Part shown: positions 50,047-63,484 of the stretch, in pieces
Position numbering within the stretch: the stretch's first letter is position 1
How the letters are laid out: every line of letters begins with the position of its first letter
Origin: Holacanthus passer
Lineage: Eukaryota > Chordata > Actinopteri > Pomacanthidae
Direction: 5' to 3'
Length of the DNA: 64,000 bases
NCBI GenBank assembly: GCA_025331565.1
Contig: JAFREQ010000008.1
Span: 4,092,001 to 4,156,000, forward strand
Notes under the pieces: model-generated
Told to the model about the DNA's origin: nothing
What the model saw: the letters and a program-made list of their open reading frames with translations, nothing else
The model's database searches: none
Program-made: the position numbers and the translations under genes

Positions 50047-51629
50047 GATAGGTTTGTTGTATAAGTGGTCAGAATAATTGGCTGTCCTAACTTTCTAATC
50101 TGTAATAAACACAGTCTAATAGGCGTGCTGTAATCCTATTGTGAGCTGCTTAGACGCATGAGTTCTGCAGGTGCTGGTGAGAAATTGGTATTTATTACTG
50201 AACTGGTAATCACACCAGCAACCTATCTCCGCAGGTCTTCGCCTTCTGACTAAGGCCGTGATGTGCACAGCAGGCTCACAAAGCTGCACTCCCAGTTTAA
50301 ATGACCCAGCTTAGCTAGCGTGGCTGCTGTGACCCTCGCATGACAAAGCCCCCTGTGTAATTAATATGCACAGTGAAATGCTCCCTGCACAGCCACTAAA
50401 GCGATAGGAATCATGCACAGGAAAAATGTAATCCTGGATTCTGCATGGTGAACATTTTAGTCAAGTGGCATCTGATTGCGAGCAAGTTCTTTTTCTTTTT
50501 TTTTTTCTTTTAACGTCCTTTAAGATTGAGATTAAGACTTTCTCCTCAAAGATGCAAATTAATCTTTAAAACTGGACATTTCCCAACATGGGGAGCTCAG
50601 TGGGGTGACACTACAGCCCACCGAGTTCATTTTAAGCCCTATGGGCAATTATACTTTCAAATGATATCCTGAAGTTAAATCTTGTTCACACTTAATTAAA
50701 TTAAACACTGCATTTTAGGCATGAAAGTCTCCTTGTCCTCCTCAAGACACAACAGTTGTTTAATAGGATACAGTGGCCTCTGTGATAAGGATAGTTGTGC
50801 TTTGTGCTGTTTGTTAATTTTGTCCTTTTTTTGTTTTGCTATTTACGCTCATGTCTGCGTGTGGCGTGTGTGGGGGGTGATTTAGATGAGGCAAATGATC
50901 AGACAGTAGTACACTCCGATGACATTTCTTTGTCTTTTCTTTCTTAACTGATGGGATCGCATGTGTGGGCTTTGGTTTGATAAGATCATGGTCATCAGAA
51001 AAATAGTTAAATCCAAGGCGAGTGGGGTCAGCAAACATTATCAGACAGCAACTCTTCTCTGAAATATAAATTTTCCTGTCTTAGGAAAAATATTTAACAT
51101 TCTGCCAACATCCAAGTCCAAAATGTTGACTAGAGTGGTGACCACAGTGCAGAAATGCTGTTGCTGTATATTTGTCTTTTCTAAATGTTGAGTTAATTAA
51201 TGATATGTGTGCACTGTTGTTTCTCATTTTTATAATGAATGCATTACTGTACTGTCACTGAGTCCATTTTGACAAATAGGTGGGTGGATGGATATAAAAA
51301 AACATACATTGGTGGCTGCCAAGGGGTTAGATTTTGAATTAATTGAGGGAAATGAATTCAGCGGTAATAGGCCCTGACAGCAGACTGTGGCAATTGTGAT
51401 GGCAATGATTGATGGTTGATGCACACGCAGGCTTATGACAAATAATGCTTGTTTTGCTCCTGGTGTATTTTAAATCCTACTTGTGTGTTCATTAAAAATA
51501 AATACATCAAGAAATAAATACATTGATTAATGGAAATAAATGGGTGAATGAAATTATGAAAAGGTATTTCTTGCCCGTGAGTCTTTCCATACGCATCAAA
51601 TACTGTCGATACTGTGAACGTAGTGTGTA
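50047..51629. other. Noncoding DNA, nothing firm identified
   Basis: Unique, AT-rich sequence. The part at 50100-50700 has a conserved-element texture, with TAAT-type cores. No gene is seen. Confidence 0.4.
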
Positions 51630-52015
51630 TACTTTCAGGGAGGTGGACCGGCCACCTCCATCTCTGACCCGTATGAGAGAGGGAGCCCTATCGCAGCTCT
51701 CATCACGCTCCTGTAGTCAGAGCCTTCTGACAGTGGCGTAATGCTGATCAGATAGCTGTGTGGAGTCATTGCTTACATGTGTCACAACCGCCGTCCGTGA
51801 TCATGTCAGACTCATGCTGGGCGCCAGAGCCAGGCTCAGGGCTCAATGGACCTGGCTGGTTTCGCGCCTGACATTTCCCCAGCATGACCGGGCTAGTGGA
51901 GCTCCAGCCGCAACCCCGGCTAATGCGCCGGGCCCCGCAGCACAGTGCTGGCAGCTGGAATGTGGGGGCACAGGTGTTGCCAGTCCCTGTTAGCTTTACA
52001 GTACCTCCTGGTGAG
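51630..52015. promoter_or_regulatory. Local CpG-rich patch
   Basis: This is one of the few stretches with frequent CpG and high GC, for example GGTTTCGCGCCTGAC, CATGACCGGGC and TAATGCGCCGGGCCCCGC. It ends near a strong donor-like CTG|GTGAGTCA at 52011. It could be a small CpG island, an alternative promoter or a conserved element. The 77-codon frame over it is unrecognised. Confidence 0.25.
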
Positions 52016-54099
52016 TCACAAACAATCCCAGCATGTGTCTGCTCTGATCCCGCCGCTTATTAAAAGTCTAATGAATAAACAAGTCCTTTGTGTGCACGAC
52101 CACGGAGGTGATAGTGGAATAAACTTATATTCTCTTTGATCGAGCAGCAACAACAGTTCTGTGGCATCATCAGCAATGACACATGTGTCATTTTTAATTA
52201 GCTTGAAGACAGAAGAGATGTTCAGAGAAATAATGGTATTAAATGCTTCTCCCGTATCAGCGTTTATAGATGTCACATGGTGAAAAATGACCCAAAGCTT
52301 GTTTCAAAAGCACATACGGATGTTTCTTTTTTGTGTTGATAGAGCTAAACAGGGGCCTATGAAATGTGGTTGTTAAACCAGATTGATTTATTGGTTCTTT
52401 TGGCTGGACACGATTATCTTCTGACTCTGGGGATCCGCCTGCTTCCCAAACAGGACTGGGTCCTGCCACACACTCATGACAGCTAAATTGTTTCACTCAA
52501 GAGGTTGTCCTCTTGTCCCCCTTACCTAAGCCACTTGTTACTACAGAGATATGGTATAATTGTACCCAGAGGAACTTGTAAGCCTATATTGTGGGTCTGT
52601 TTCTCTTCAAGAGCGAAGTCCTTTGTGGCACCTAAAACTGGGTGGAGGAGGAGGAGGAGGGTAGGATATGAATTCCCTCTTTGTTAGAGGCAATATTGGA
52701 TCCAGTTAAAGTAGAGCACCATTTAGAATCACTTATATCCTCTAGAGCTTTACGTGTCCTCTCATGGTAAATCTATTGCACTTGGCTTGCTGAGTTAATT
52801 GTATTAATCCTAACTTGAAACATATTTCACAGGCATGATAAATGTTTTGTGTTGTGGAGAAATAAAGCCCAAATCCTGGTGAAATTATAAGCAAAAACTT
52901 TCATTCAAATCTAAATCACAAGATTTTACTGCTCTTTCTGTGGAAAAAAATCTTCACTTGGAGTGATATCTTTGGCAAGCTGAGCAGCTCATACCTGAGC
53001 ATTTTTAAGTGCAGGTGAACATGTTGGCAAGAGGAGACAAGAGGGAAGGATCTATAAATGGCTCCCACTCCTTTGGCGTCTGCAGAGGTGGTGTCGGAGG
53101 GGGGGGGTCACTCACTGACCATTAGTGTGCTCAAGTGCAGTACATTCTATGGCCTGTCAGCTCCTCTGCTAATGTGTGAGGAAATAACTCTATTTCCTAC
53201 CCCAGTGAAAATCACCTGCTCTGACATGACTTCGAGTACACACTGTTCAGATTACATTTTTCTTATGGTGAATTTGTTACAAAAGCCTCTTGATAATACT
53301 GCTCGGTTAACATGGTGTAATAGGTGTTTGCAGTTCATACCCACGGAAAAAGTAACATGCAAGGATAATGTGCCAGTGTTTGTTGTTAGAAATAATTATT
53401 ATTTTATGATTATACATAAAGCACCTTCCTCATTTTATGTGTTTTTGTCGTTTACTGTATGTGAATTTGGTGCTGCAACACTAATAATTAAAGTCCTTTA
53501 AACTACCTATAATCTATCACTTTTCAAAATAATGATCTCAGATCAGGTTAATCTGATCCTCAGGCCTTCTTCGATACATATGGGGCTCAAAGGCAAAGAC
53601 ACAATAACCCTCAGTGTTTGGAAAAATCCCTTAGAAAATGTTAAAATCCACTCTAAAATGCACCACTGTAAAGATGGAGGTTACAGTAGGTGTGTTTATC
53701 TTGAGGAAAAATAATGCCCATAAAGTAAATAATATATATGCATAGGGTCTCTTTTTCTTCATATTGTACACAAACTGTGTATCTTCAGTGTTTTAGTCCT
53801 TATTGCAGTTGTTATCCCAGCTCTGACATTTGTTTTATCAAAGAACGATTAGGGAGGTTAGTGAAAAGAAACACTGTAATTCTCCCCACGTCACACTGAT
53901 CCTCATGAACAATAATTTTCTTTAAGTAATGCTGAGTGGTATAGAACTAACAAATGAGCCTCTCCATGGCTGCGTGTTGCGTTAAGAGGTGCAGACTGGC
54001 GAGGAGAGGTGTGTGTTGAGGGGTTTAACCCCTGCTGTTCCTGTCTGTCCAACACCAACCCCCACCTCCACCCCCACCCAAGCCTCTTCCTCTCTTCTC
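52016..54099. other. Noncoding DNA, nothing firm identified
   Basis: No gene is supported. A GGA repeat lies near 52643-52662 and a G-run at about 53097-53107. The 147-codon frame at 53058-53501 has uneven composition and no domain, and I do not call it. Confidence 0.4.
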
Positions 54100-54490
54100 T
54101 CCGCGCTCCACTCCTGCGCAGGGCCAATACAAACAGCATTATTTATGCTCGGCAAAACACCCCTTAATTACTCATGAACGGGCGTACGCTCCAGACTCCG
54201 CCGCTCCATACCACCCACCAACAGCCATTAAATACTCCCTAAAAGCTTGCTATTTGATATTCGCACACTTGAGCCTTTGAGAAGAAATTTAAAAAATAAA
54301 TAAATCTGGGAGTGATTTACATATGCACAGCAGCTGATATTTATACTTGGCGGTCCGTCCCTGAAGGGCTTGTCTTATTACCTCTGTCCTCAGGTCCTAG
54401 CGCAGAGACCAGGAAGGCAGGCAGGTGATTAATTCTGTCCTCGCGAGAAGCCAACAATTCCATAACAGGGAGCAGACGAGGATTTCTATG
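54100..54490. promoter_or_regulatory. Candidate conserved enhancer-like block
   Basis: A dense non-repetitive block with CAGCATTATTTATGCTCG, CCTTAATTACTCATGAACG, GCCATTAAATACTCCC and GGTGATTAATTCTGTCC. Several homeodomain-type cores sit in mixed-composition context. The call rests on texture only. Confidence 0.3.
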
Positions 54491-56050
54491 GGGCTTTTTG
54501 TAGCGAGCGTTCAGTCTCTTTACTTTATGGTTTTCTTGGCTGTTTATTTCCACATCCAGTTTTATTGTGCTCTATTAGGGGTAGCTTACTTGTGCTTAAG
54601 CGATAACGTTGTGCATATAGTAGTGTATGTACTGAGATGATTTGTACATGGTGTTTTAAGTATGTATATCGGATGAGGATTTACCTGCTCTGAGCAAATT
54701 ATTGCTTCTTCACATGTTTCGGTGCATTGCCGAGGCCTTGTTGTGCACACGCTCTCGAGCAGCCGTGATAAGTGCCTGATGTCTTTGTACTGGTGGCAAC
54801 ACTCAGATCAAAGCGGTCATAGTCTGAAGCCTCTTGTTGCATTCCTATCACACACACAGCAGATATTTCATCATTCATGAGCTCTCAGCGATCCTGTACT
54901 AAATTTAAATAAACACAACATCCAGCATGAAAAACGCATGTAGTATTTTATAGTCACTCAATTTAAAAGTTAATTGACTCATTGTGCAGGAATCTGACAG
55001 TATATAATGACGTAAAAGGCACAACACCAGTTTCATCTTTGCACCTAAAGTCACAAAAACACGAATCACTTGCACATCTTGCGTCTGAAAAGCTGGCTAA
55101 ACCTCCAGCTAGACCTTCATTAGTTGAACCAGCGAAAACACTGTGTTCGACTTCGTCTCTAATTACATCATCAGATTCAAACAGTAGAGCCATCAGCTGC
55201 TCGCTCGGTGTGTACTATTTAAAATCCCTCTGTCTAATTACTGCTTCAGTCCCATATCCCGATGACATGGCAGTGATAGATCATTATTTTTCCCTGCAAT
55301 TTGTTATATTCTTTGCAATATAATTGGATCAGATTAATTATTATGATTAATGGATTCTTGGGTTTCTGTGTGTAACCATTAATACTCAGGGTTTGGACTG
55401 GCAACATACACAAATTTAAGGTGCCAAAGCAGTATGAGATGTAATGTTTAAGCCTCTTGAAGCACTCACTTCAGCATTTTCTCACCTAGAAGTCTGTGTT
55501 TTTGTTCAATTATCTTGCAATTGGCCAAAATCCTAACATGTTCTATTCTCAATTTGTTAACATTGTAGTTTAATACTTCACAGTAGTTACTGTTTCTCCT
55601 AATCTTAAATTATTATACTGTGTATTATACGACTGTAGCGAAATTAACTCACTTAATTTACATTTTTGATGTGATTTAAGTTTCCTGCCATATAGTAAAT
55701 GACGAAGAAGAGAAGAATTGCTTTCTCCTCTCATCATGTCTACAGGCTTTATAGTAATTCGGCTTCAACAATCAACACCCCTCTGTTTACTACCGCAGAC
55801 ATGGCCAATCAGTTCAATTTCAAGTTTATAACATGATAGTTTATTAATGAGAAGTGAAACCGTTTTCCGACGCCATAAATCTATACCAAGGCTGCAATTT
55901 AGCTCTCCCAAAAAAATACTGTCCAGTTATGGTGGATGGACACTAGTCAATTCCCTGTGCATGGGAATGGCTCATTAACGGGGCGAGGCAAGCGGTGTGC
56001 GTTTGTATATGGCTGCCGGTGGTGGATGTGTAGAATGGATTTATGGTGTC
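54491..56050. other. Noncoding DNA, nothing firm identified
   Basis: Unique sequence. A 113-codon frame (54982-55323) has an antisense companion and no recognisable domain, so it is treated as chance or as a conserved noncoding block. Confidence 0.4.
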
Positions 56051-56560
56051 ACTCAGCCCTGGAGAACGACTAATGAGGGTGCGCAGGCTAGCAGCGTCCG
56101 AGTGGGGTAATTCCACCCACCATCCATCCAGCAGAGGGGGGTTGGAGGGAGGGAGGAGGGGGGAGGTTTGTGGAAGGAGGACACATCCCTCATTACGTGA
56201 GAGTGTCTCAGGAGCTTTCTTTAATATTTTAATAAATAACATCAGCCCAACAAGAAATTAATGAATAGTATCATTAATAATGAGCCCGAGCCTTGTAGTG
56301 ATAGGACAGATATTAAATTGAACCACTGTGGGGAGATCTCCTGAGACTCGGGATTTTTCCAGCAGCAAACAAGGCCAGTGAATGAGGCAGCCGTCCCTCC
56401 GTGCCAACAGCTTTTACAACAGGTTGAAAGTAATAAAGGAGGATTTTCCCAGCGATAGAGTTAAGCCCCAGGAAATCTGCTCATGTAGATCGCTATGAAA
56501 GGCACAGCCAAATGTGATCCTTAATTAAACTTTAATCAAGATAATGCTGTTTGCAGGAGA
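56051..56560. promoter_or_regulatory. Candidate enhancer-like block with G-rich core
   Basis: A G-rich run (56136-56167) is followed by an AT-rich part dense in homeodomain-type cores: GAAATTAATGAATAG, ATCATTAATAATGAGC and CCTTAATTAAACTTTAATCA. The combination is distinctive within the window. The functional call is inference. Confidence 0.3.
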
Positions 56561-56661
56561 AGTAGTTTAAAAAAGGTGTCCCCAGCCCCCTGTTTTCAGC
56601 CAGTCAACCTCCCCGCTTCATATTGTAGCGGTCATAACCCCACTTATCTGCTTCTTAAACT

Positions 56662-56699
56662 TGTGTGTGTTTGTTTGTTTGTTTGTTTTGTTTTGTTTT
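56662..56699. repeat. (GT)n/(GTTT)n/(GTTTT)n microsatellite
   Basis: TTGTGTGTGT passes into four GTTT units and then GTTTT units over 38 bases. Confidence 0.92.
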
Positions 56700-59600
56700 C
56701 ATTCGCAAAGCCTGGTATTCTTTCTTTGTATGGTTTTGATTCAGGTTTACATTTGTCTGGATTTCTCTCTATTGTCTGTCTATATTTGCTCTCACTAAGT
56801 TTTTGCCCTCCAGATTATACTGAAGAAACAGATATTTCTCTACAGGAATTAGCTGGTTTATCATAATACATTGTGCCTGTGCAACATTGAGATATGTTAT
56901 TGTGTCAAACTAGATGAACACTTGGATCCCATTTCACTTCATTTTTTTTTATCACATAAAGCTTTAATCAGACAAATGACATTAATGACTGTTTTCACAA
57001 CAGATGAGTGAAATTAAAAGTTAGAAATATGCCATATATAAATGTCCCCTCCGGTGCATTGCGGGTTTGTACCTGAGCTAAGAAAACTTTGTTGAGGTCT
57101 GACTGGCGCAAAACTAAATTACTAAAGGAGTTCCTACAGCAGTGCAGCCAGCTTCACCACAGATGAGTAATGACGTTTGTTTTGCACTTTGGAAATACTA
57201 TTATTATGAATATAATAATATAAATGCTTTTTATGGAAATCATTTAGTCGGAGAATTGCTCAGCAGCTTCATCTTATTGTAATTTATGCCACTTTTTTGC
57301 TGCTAAATCTCAGCGATGCCTTCTTGTTAACATATTACACAAACGGCTCGGTGGATATTCAACATCTTATCTTAAAGGTAAAATACATTAATTTACACAG
57401 AGCAGATTTGGGTCATGTCACGTTCATTTACATAAAAGTATGCATTATCAAAGCAGGTAAACTACAGTATGAGGCAAAGTGCTTACACTTAATCATTGAT
57501 GTGTTACCTTATTACATGAAAAGTTAATGTGGGATTTTGTATCATTTCCAGTAAATATTGTTTGCTACTCTGCCTGATAACAGACAATATTAACCACTGT
57601 GAAACTTAACTGTGACAGTGACAGTAATTTCATACAGACTGTGCCCAGTTTCTTTGTGAGATGCCAAAAGTTGTAAATCCATTTATTGGTGTGACTGTGG
57701 TTTTGTTGAATTCTCAAATCTGCCTGCAGTAATCCTAAAATAAGATACAACACTCTGCATATTTAATTAAAGAAAGATGAAGGAAACAAAACATTAAACA
57801 TTCCTACAATTTCAAATTTATCTTGCGTATCCTTAAGTTAATAAAACACTTGAGTCGTTTGTAGATCGTACAGTACGTAAGTAGTAAGAGCTGATATTTG
57901 TCTGAAATTTGGCTTGTCATTTCTGTTCTGTTTAGACCATATGTCCCTGCCACGTACAATATTTATTCATTTCCCCGCTGTATAAAAAAATACCAGTATT
58001 TTCTTCATAATAAAAAGTGGATTACCATGAATCACAGGAAAGCGTCACCAGCTGTCACAGAGAAATGAGACCATGCTGGCCAATGTCTATGATGATTAAA
58101 AAACACATTTAGAAATTAATGATTAATTAGCTGATATTTGTTGATGTGCAAGGCAGCAGTCGGACTGGTCATTACTCAGTCCTTTGAAAAAGTCATTCTT
58201 AATACGGTCTCATGTTATTATTAGGAGTGTTTTTGAAGATTAAACATTTTAATGTTAAAATAATGTTCAACAGGTGGAAAAAAATGCTGGAACTGCAAAA
58301 AAGCAGTATAAGCCTCACATTTGTACTTACACTAAGACACACACACATATACAAATTGATCTCTGATTCTCTTTTTATATATAAGCCTTTACATATATGC
58401 ATAATAATGTATATAAATTCCGGTTCTAAAACTTCTGGGTCATAAAGAGGGCTGACTATATGAAAGGGAAACTCTATGTCTGTAGTTTGTGTAAAAAGGG
58501 ACACAGACCCTTCAGAGGTAAAAATGCTGCAGTCTTCACCACCTGAAGAATTAGCAGTCGGGTTTGACTGATTACAGCGCCGCCATTGCTTGTTTGGTTG
58601 CCTCCTCTAAAAGCAATACTCAGCAGAACATGGCTTTTTCTCCTTCACGTTGTGCTTTCTGCATGAGTAATTACATCCTTGATTTCTGAGGTGTGGTTGT
58701 GTAGCTTCCACAGTAGAACAATCCTAAGATTGATCGAGGCTCCTCCTGTAAAGAAGTCCTTTTTAAATTAGACAAATACTAAAAATTTGCTCCTGGGACA
58801 GTGAACCAGAACACCACAACTAGTAAGGAAGGAATCACATACTCATTTATATTATTTCTTTGCTTCTAAAATATAATGACGTGTGTGTTCATATATTGTG
58901 TGATCCGTACTTGTGTGTGCTATATAAAGACCACAACTACCTTGAGCTGAACCTCCGCAACTCGCACAGAATACTGTAGGAGGCCGACCGGACAAAGACA
59001 AATCACAAGCTCTCCAATTTCCATAGTGCTGTACATCTTTTAATCATAACGACTAAACAATGAACAACACTGGGCTTGTGGCATTGGATGAACAAGAGCA
59101 GTGAGGCTCCCCTTTTCCTCCCTTCATGCTGCTGGTGGAATGACTAATGCACAGAGGGTCATGGTGTAAAACTGTTGCCCCAAGGTCAGCGTACTGACAC
59201 TTAATTGTTTGTCCTGTCATGTGTCACTTCCTTGAAATTTCATATCTGACCCTTGTTAGCCCAGTGTTTCTGTTTTAATCCCCAGTGTGACAGAAAGATC
59301 AGGACTGTGCTGTGATCAAGATGTGTCAGATTACTCGTGTTGGGTCCTGTCATTTTGATGCAATGCAGACCGAAGATGCTTGTCTGTCATGTGCAGACGG
59401 AGGCATTGTCTCAGTTTTTAATGTTATTTCCACAGACTGGTTCCCAGATATTCATCTTATGTTATTAACAACTTATCTAGAGCCATGATTTTGTCTAATT
59501 GCTCGCAGGTCATTGAGGAGATTGAATCTCCTCGTTGTTCTGATCGGTGTGACTCTAAGAATGGTGTTTATATTTTAAAGCTGTGGTAATTAAATTTCAA

Positions 59601-62600
59601 AGTATATAATATAATGTAGTTAAAAATGGCTTAGTTTATCTCATTGTTCTTCTAGCTGTTCTGCACTTTACCTTTTTATAATTTTGAAGCACCTTGGGAA
59701 TAAGTGAAAACCAATACAAATTAGATTATAAATGGGACGGTGCATCAATCACAGCACACATGTATTATTGCTTTTTCTCTCGACCAGCTGCTGCTGGTCA
59801 AAAAGCACAAAAGAGCATGAATCTTCAGTTAGCCAAATTATTGTTTTTATGGGAGAAAAAAAAGCAGGTTTTTATTGTATGTTAATTCATTTTGCGTTTC
59901 TTTTTAATGCATGCCACGTATATTTGTACAAGTTCACATACTGTGCATACTGTATGTGGGTGTGTGATCCATGTGCTTGCATGCATTCGACTATGTAATA
60001 CTGTAAACATGATTCAGCATCACCCAACACTATCATTGTACAGTCTCCCTGGCCTAAAAGAATAATTTCAGTCTCATGCTTATCACTCTTTCAATCTAAC
60101 CTCTACATAACATTTTACTCACCAAGTTCACTGCAAATGCAGCTTTGCTAAAAGAACAGTGGGGCTTAAAACATGAACAGTCAGATGTTCATACAAGTTT
60201 TAAACAAATCCCCAGGAAAACAAAGGCTAAGTGTTATTACCTAAATTGTCCATCATAGGCCTGAAATCAATCACAGTTTGCAGACAGAATTTCTTGGTAA
60301 AATTTGTCATCTTGCACAATCTGTTGTGCATAGTGTTTTCTTGAAGGATTATTACAAACAAATCAGGTGCACTTCAAATCAGGTGTCTGTTTTTTGGGTT
60401 GGGTTTTTTTACCACATCTTTGCAATTTAGCAGTGAACAGCACAAAATCAATTGTTTTTCTGATCAACTTTTATTGTGCATCGCCACAACAGCTGCTAAT
60501 ATACAGCCATCTGCAGGCAGCAGAAATGTGCATCATGTCATGTCATGTACTATGCTTGTTCACGTGAGTCCTTCTGTACCAGACACAAACAATATGAAGA
60601 CCTGTTCAGCAAAATGCCAAAAATACAAGTGGTCAAAAACTCCACAGGTTGTCTTTATGTCGAGTCTGAGATTAAATATTTTCTTCTGGTGCAATGACAC
60701 AATTGTATAATTTGTGAAATTATATCACTTTTTATCTATTTTGACACATTGCATTTTGCTCACAAATATGAAATCAAACACAACGGGGCTTTTCCCATTT
60801 CTGTACAGTATTACAAATCATCATAAACTCTATTATCTGTAATTTATGATGTCTTGTTTTCCCTCGCTCCTGCAGTTTCCCATGTGCATCACTGTGAGGT
60901 TATCACCCAAGACTTAACAAACGATGTGCTTGTGTTTGTATGAATGTATTGATCAGCGCTCTATTTGGGCAGATATCTTTCTTTATTTTCGGATGGCAGG
61001 CTTGCAGGCAGGAACGCCGTCTCTCTCCTTCAGGCCACGTCTTCTGTTTTTTGCCTCACTGGCTTCCCTAACTGCCCCGCTTTATTGAATAAATTCAAGC
61101 TGTCACTTCCCATGCTGGTGGAATAACTCAAACACAACATATAATAATACAGGAAAAGTAGGATAAAATAATCTTGTCATGGCTGTAAAAGTGATTGCTC
61201 GAAGCCATAGTCGGCAATCAATACACTAATTCCGTAATTTATACTCGCAGCAATTGAGGAGGAAGGAAGCTCTGATATGGTATTTCTTGGCTCACTGACC
61301 AACTTTGACCTTCAATAGAAGTGAGAGTGGGATTATTGTGTTGTTCGGCTCAAAGAAATCACCTACAAGAGTTGAGAGGCAATGTCTGACATTTTATGTT
61401 CAGGACCAAAACCTAAACTGATTAATTCTTGGTAAGCACCAGCTCTTGAGCTTTCACTATCTTTATGACAGCAAATCCCTGACACTCAGCTGACGGAGTG
61501 AAACATAAAAGCCGGCCAGTGATTTTCTCTAACTTATTTCTTTTATCCTCTCTTTTTATGGAGGGGGAGGTACTGTACCTTTCTTTCTCCACCCTGGAGC
61601 AAGAGGAATTTTTCACCAATGCCAGATCTCATTATCAGTTCCCTGTGCTGTCTGTTTCACTTTTCAGCGAGTGTCAATCATAGGCTACCCATTTTCTATT
61701 AATTATGTCTTTTTATGGGTCATTCCTGCCTGCACTTTATGGCCAAGGCTATATGCAGAGGAGTCCTCGCATTGCTCTCGCAGTAAACTACAGTGTTTAT
61801 CTGTATATCCTCAGACATGTTTCTCTGTTGCTGCTTGTTGCGACTGTGAGCTCCATGAAGCTCCGCGTGAAATCCATGAAGAGCAGGATACCGGAAGGCG
61901 TCAGAAGTTTCTCTGAAAGGAGAAATTGATTGCAATTAGCAGAGATTTTTTCAAGTGTTTTTCTGCCCCCTCTAGTGATGTTAATAACTTAATGATCCCT
62001 AAAAATGCATGCAATTTGCCTCAATTGGATTCAACCATATTGTATACTTATGTGTTACAGATTTCCAATCACTGAAGGTCTGATGTCTGAGCAATGGCTG
62101 AGCGTCAGACATTGTATAGTAAATAATGGCATTGGCAGCAACATATATATGGAAATACCGCCCCTAGTCTATAAAACTGAAGCTGTATGTAACAGAAGGG
62201 CTCCTAAACTTCAGTCAAACTTTTCTGTCCTGTCTTATGTTTAGTTCACTACAGATATAAAGACATTGTAATTATCTTTGGGCCATAGACATCTCTTAAG
62301 GCTGATATTAACCCACCATGTAAGTAATTTAACAAGGTGAGATATGTGCAGTATATAAACATCTGCCTTCTTCTAAGTCCAGTATCCTATGAACCATGTC
62401 CATATTGATTCCACTTATTAATCCAATTTATGTCACTGGTGGAGGTTGTGTGTCCTGTATGTATCAAGGCTGAAATTAAAGGTGGGGTGGTTTGCATCCC
62501 TTAACCCTTAACCATAGATATTTAGCAATAACCCCAATCTTTTCCCAAATATAACCAAATATTGAAGTCACAGGTATTGTACAAAGTGAGGAATTTAAAA

Positions 62601-63436
62601 TAGCTGGCTTTGTACATTCATAAATTCTTGTTACTTAACATAATCTGGCATTTTGCAGAATCATCCGATGTCAACGGGCTTGTCAGATGATTGGATGTGG
62701 CCGCTGCTTCCAAAGGGTGTCTGGTTTTCCTTGTGGGTAAAAACCCGTGGACAGACTTCTCAGTTTGTGACTCAAGAATCTGACAACAGATCCTTTTACA
62801 GGCCTGTTATTATTCAAAATGACATCAAACTTAAAGTCCTAATTGTGTAATAATTAACCAAAGAAACCAAGAAATTCTTTAATCTTCAGGACCAACCCCA
62901 GGAATCTCCAATCCTCAACAGTCCTTCCCTGCTGATGGTCAGTGTCGCAGCATCCTCATCAAGGCAATAATCCAACCCAGTGCACCCCAATTAGAAGACC
63001 CCACAAACAGTGACTGCGCGCCCTGTATGATCTGATGGTAGATAGAAGGTGGTCTAACTCAGCAGGGGGGGCAGTGGCCAGTGAGACCCCTGCCAAGTTA
63101 TTGAGGACAGAAGGAACTGGGGGTAATGATCACTAAATGTGTGTGGTGTTCAGTTACAGCAGGAGATTGGCAAGGAGGTGTGTGACCTTTGCTATATTGA
63201 CCTACTGGTGGACTCCTAGTGGGGTTCTGCAACAACACAAGAAACAACATTCAAGAGGAAAACGACAAAAAAAAAGAAGTTTGTTCAGTGTAACCACACA
63301 TAAACACACTTATTTATACACTTATAGACACTTCGTATATGTGCCTTTTTGTGGGATGTGTGCTCGCATTTGAGCCTTACACTGTACTTGTGTGCATCCA
63401 AGCACAAGCCCATTAAGTGTGTGTGCGTGTATGGTT
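56700..63436. other. Long noncoding stretch, nothing firm identified
   Basis: About 6.7 kb of AT-rich unique DNA with no supportable gene or RNA. A weak resemblance to LINE untranslated sequence near 59655-59740 (TTTGAAGCACCTTGGGAA) was not accepted. Blocks near 58510-58800 and 60950-61300 could be conserved elements. Confidence 0.4.
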
Positions 63437-63484
63437 TTGGGGGCGAGGTGGTGCGGTGTTGGAGTGGAGGGGGCGGGCGGGGGG
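63437..63484 (+). repeat. G-rich tract with quadruplex pattern
   Basis: TTTTGGGGGCGAGGTGGTGC, then GGTGTTGGAGTGG and AGGGGGCGGGCGGGGGG, give at least four G-runs on the plus strand. There is no gene or CpG island context beyond this tract. Confidence 0.7.

Noticed and set aside
53058..53501. 147-codon plus-strand frame
   Set aside because: Composition changes abruptly along it and nothing resembles a known family. Chance in 64 kb is plausible.
59655..59740. Possible LINE 3' UTR (GAAGCACCTTGGGAATAAG)
   Set aside because: It lacks the terminal stem and AATAAAG tail seen at the three accepted LINE ends.
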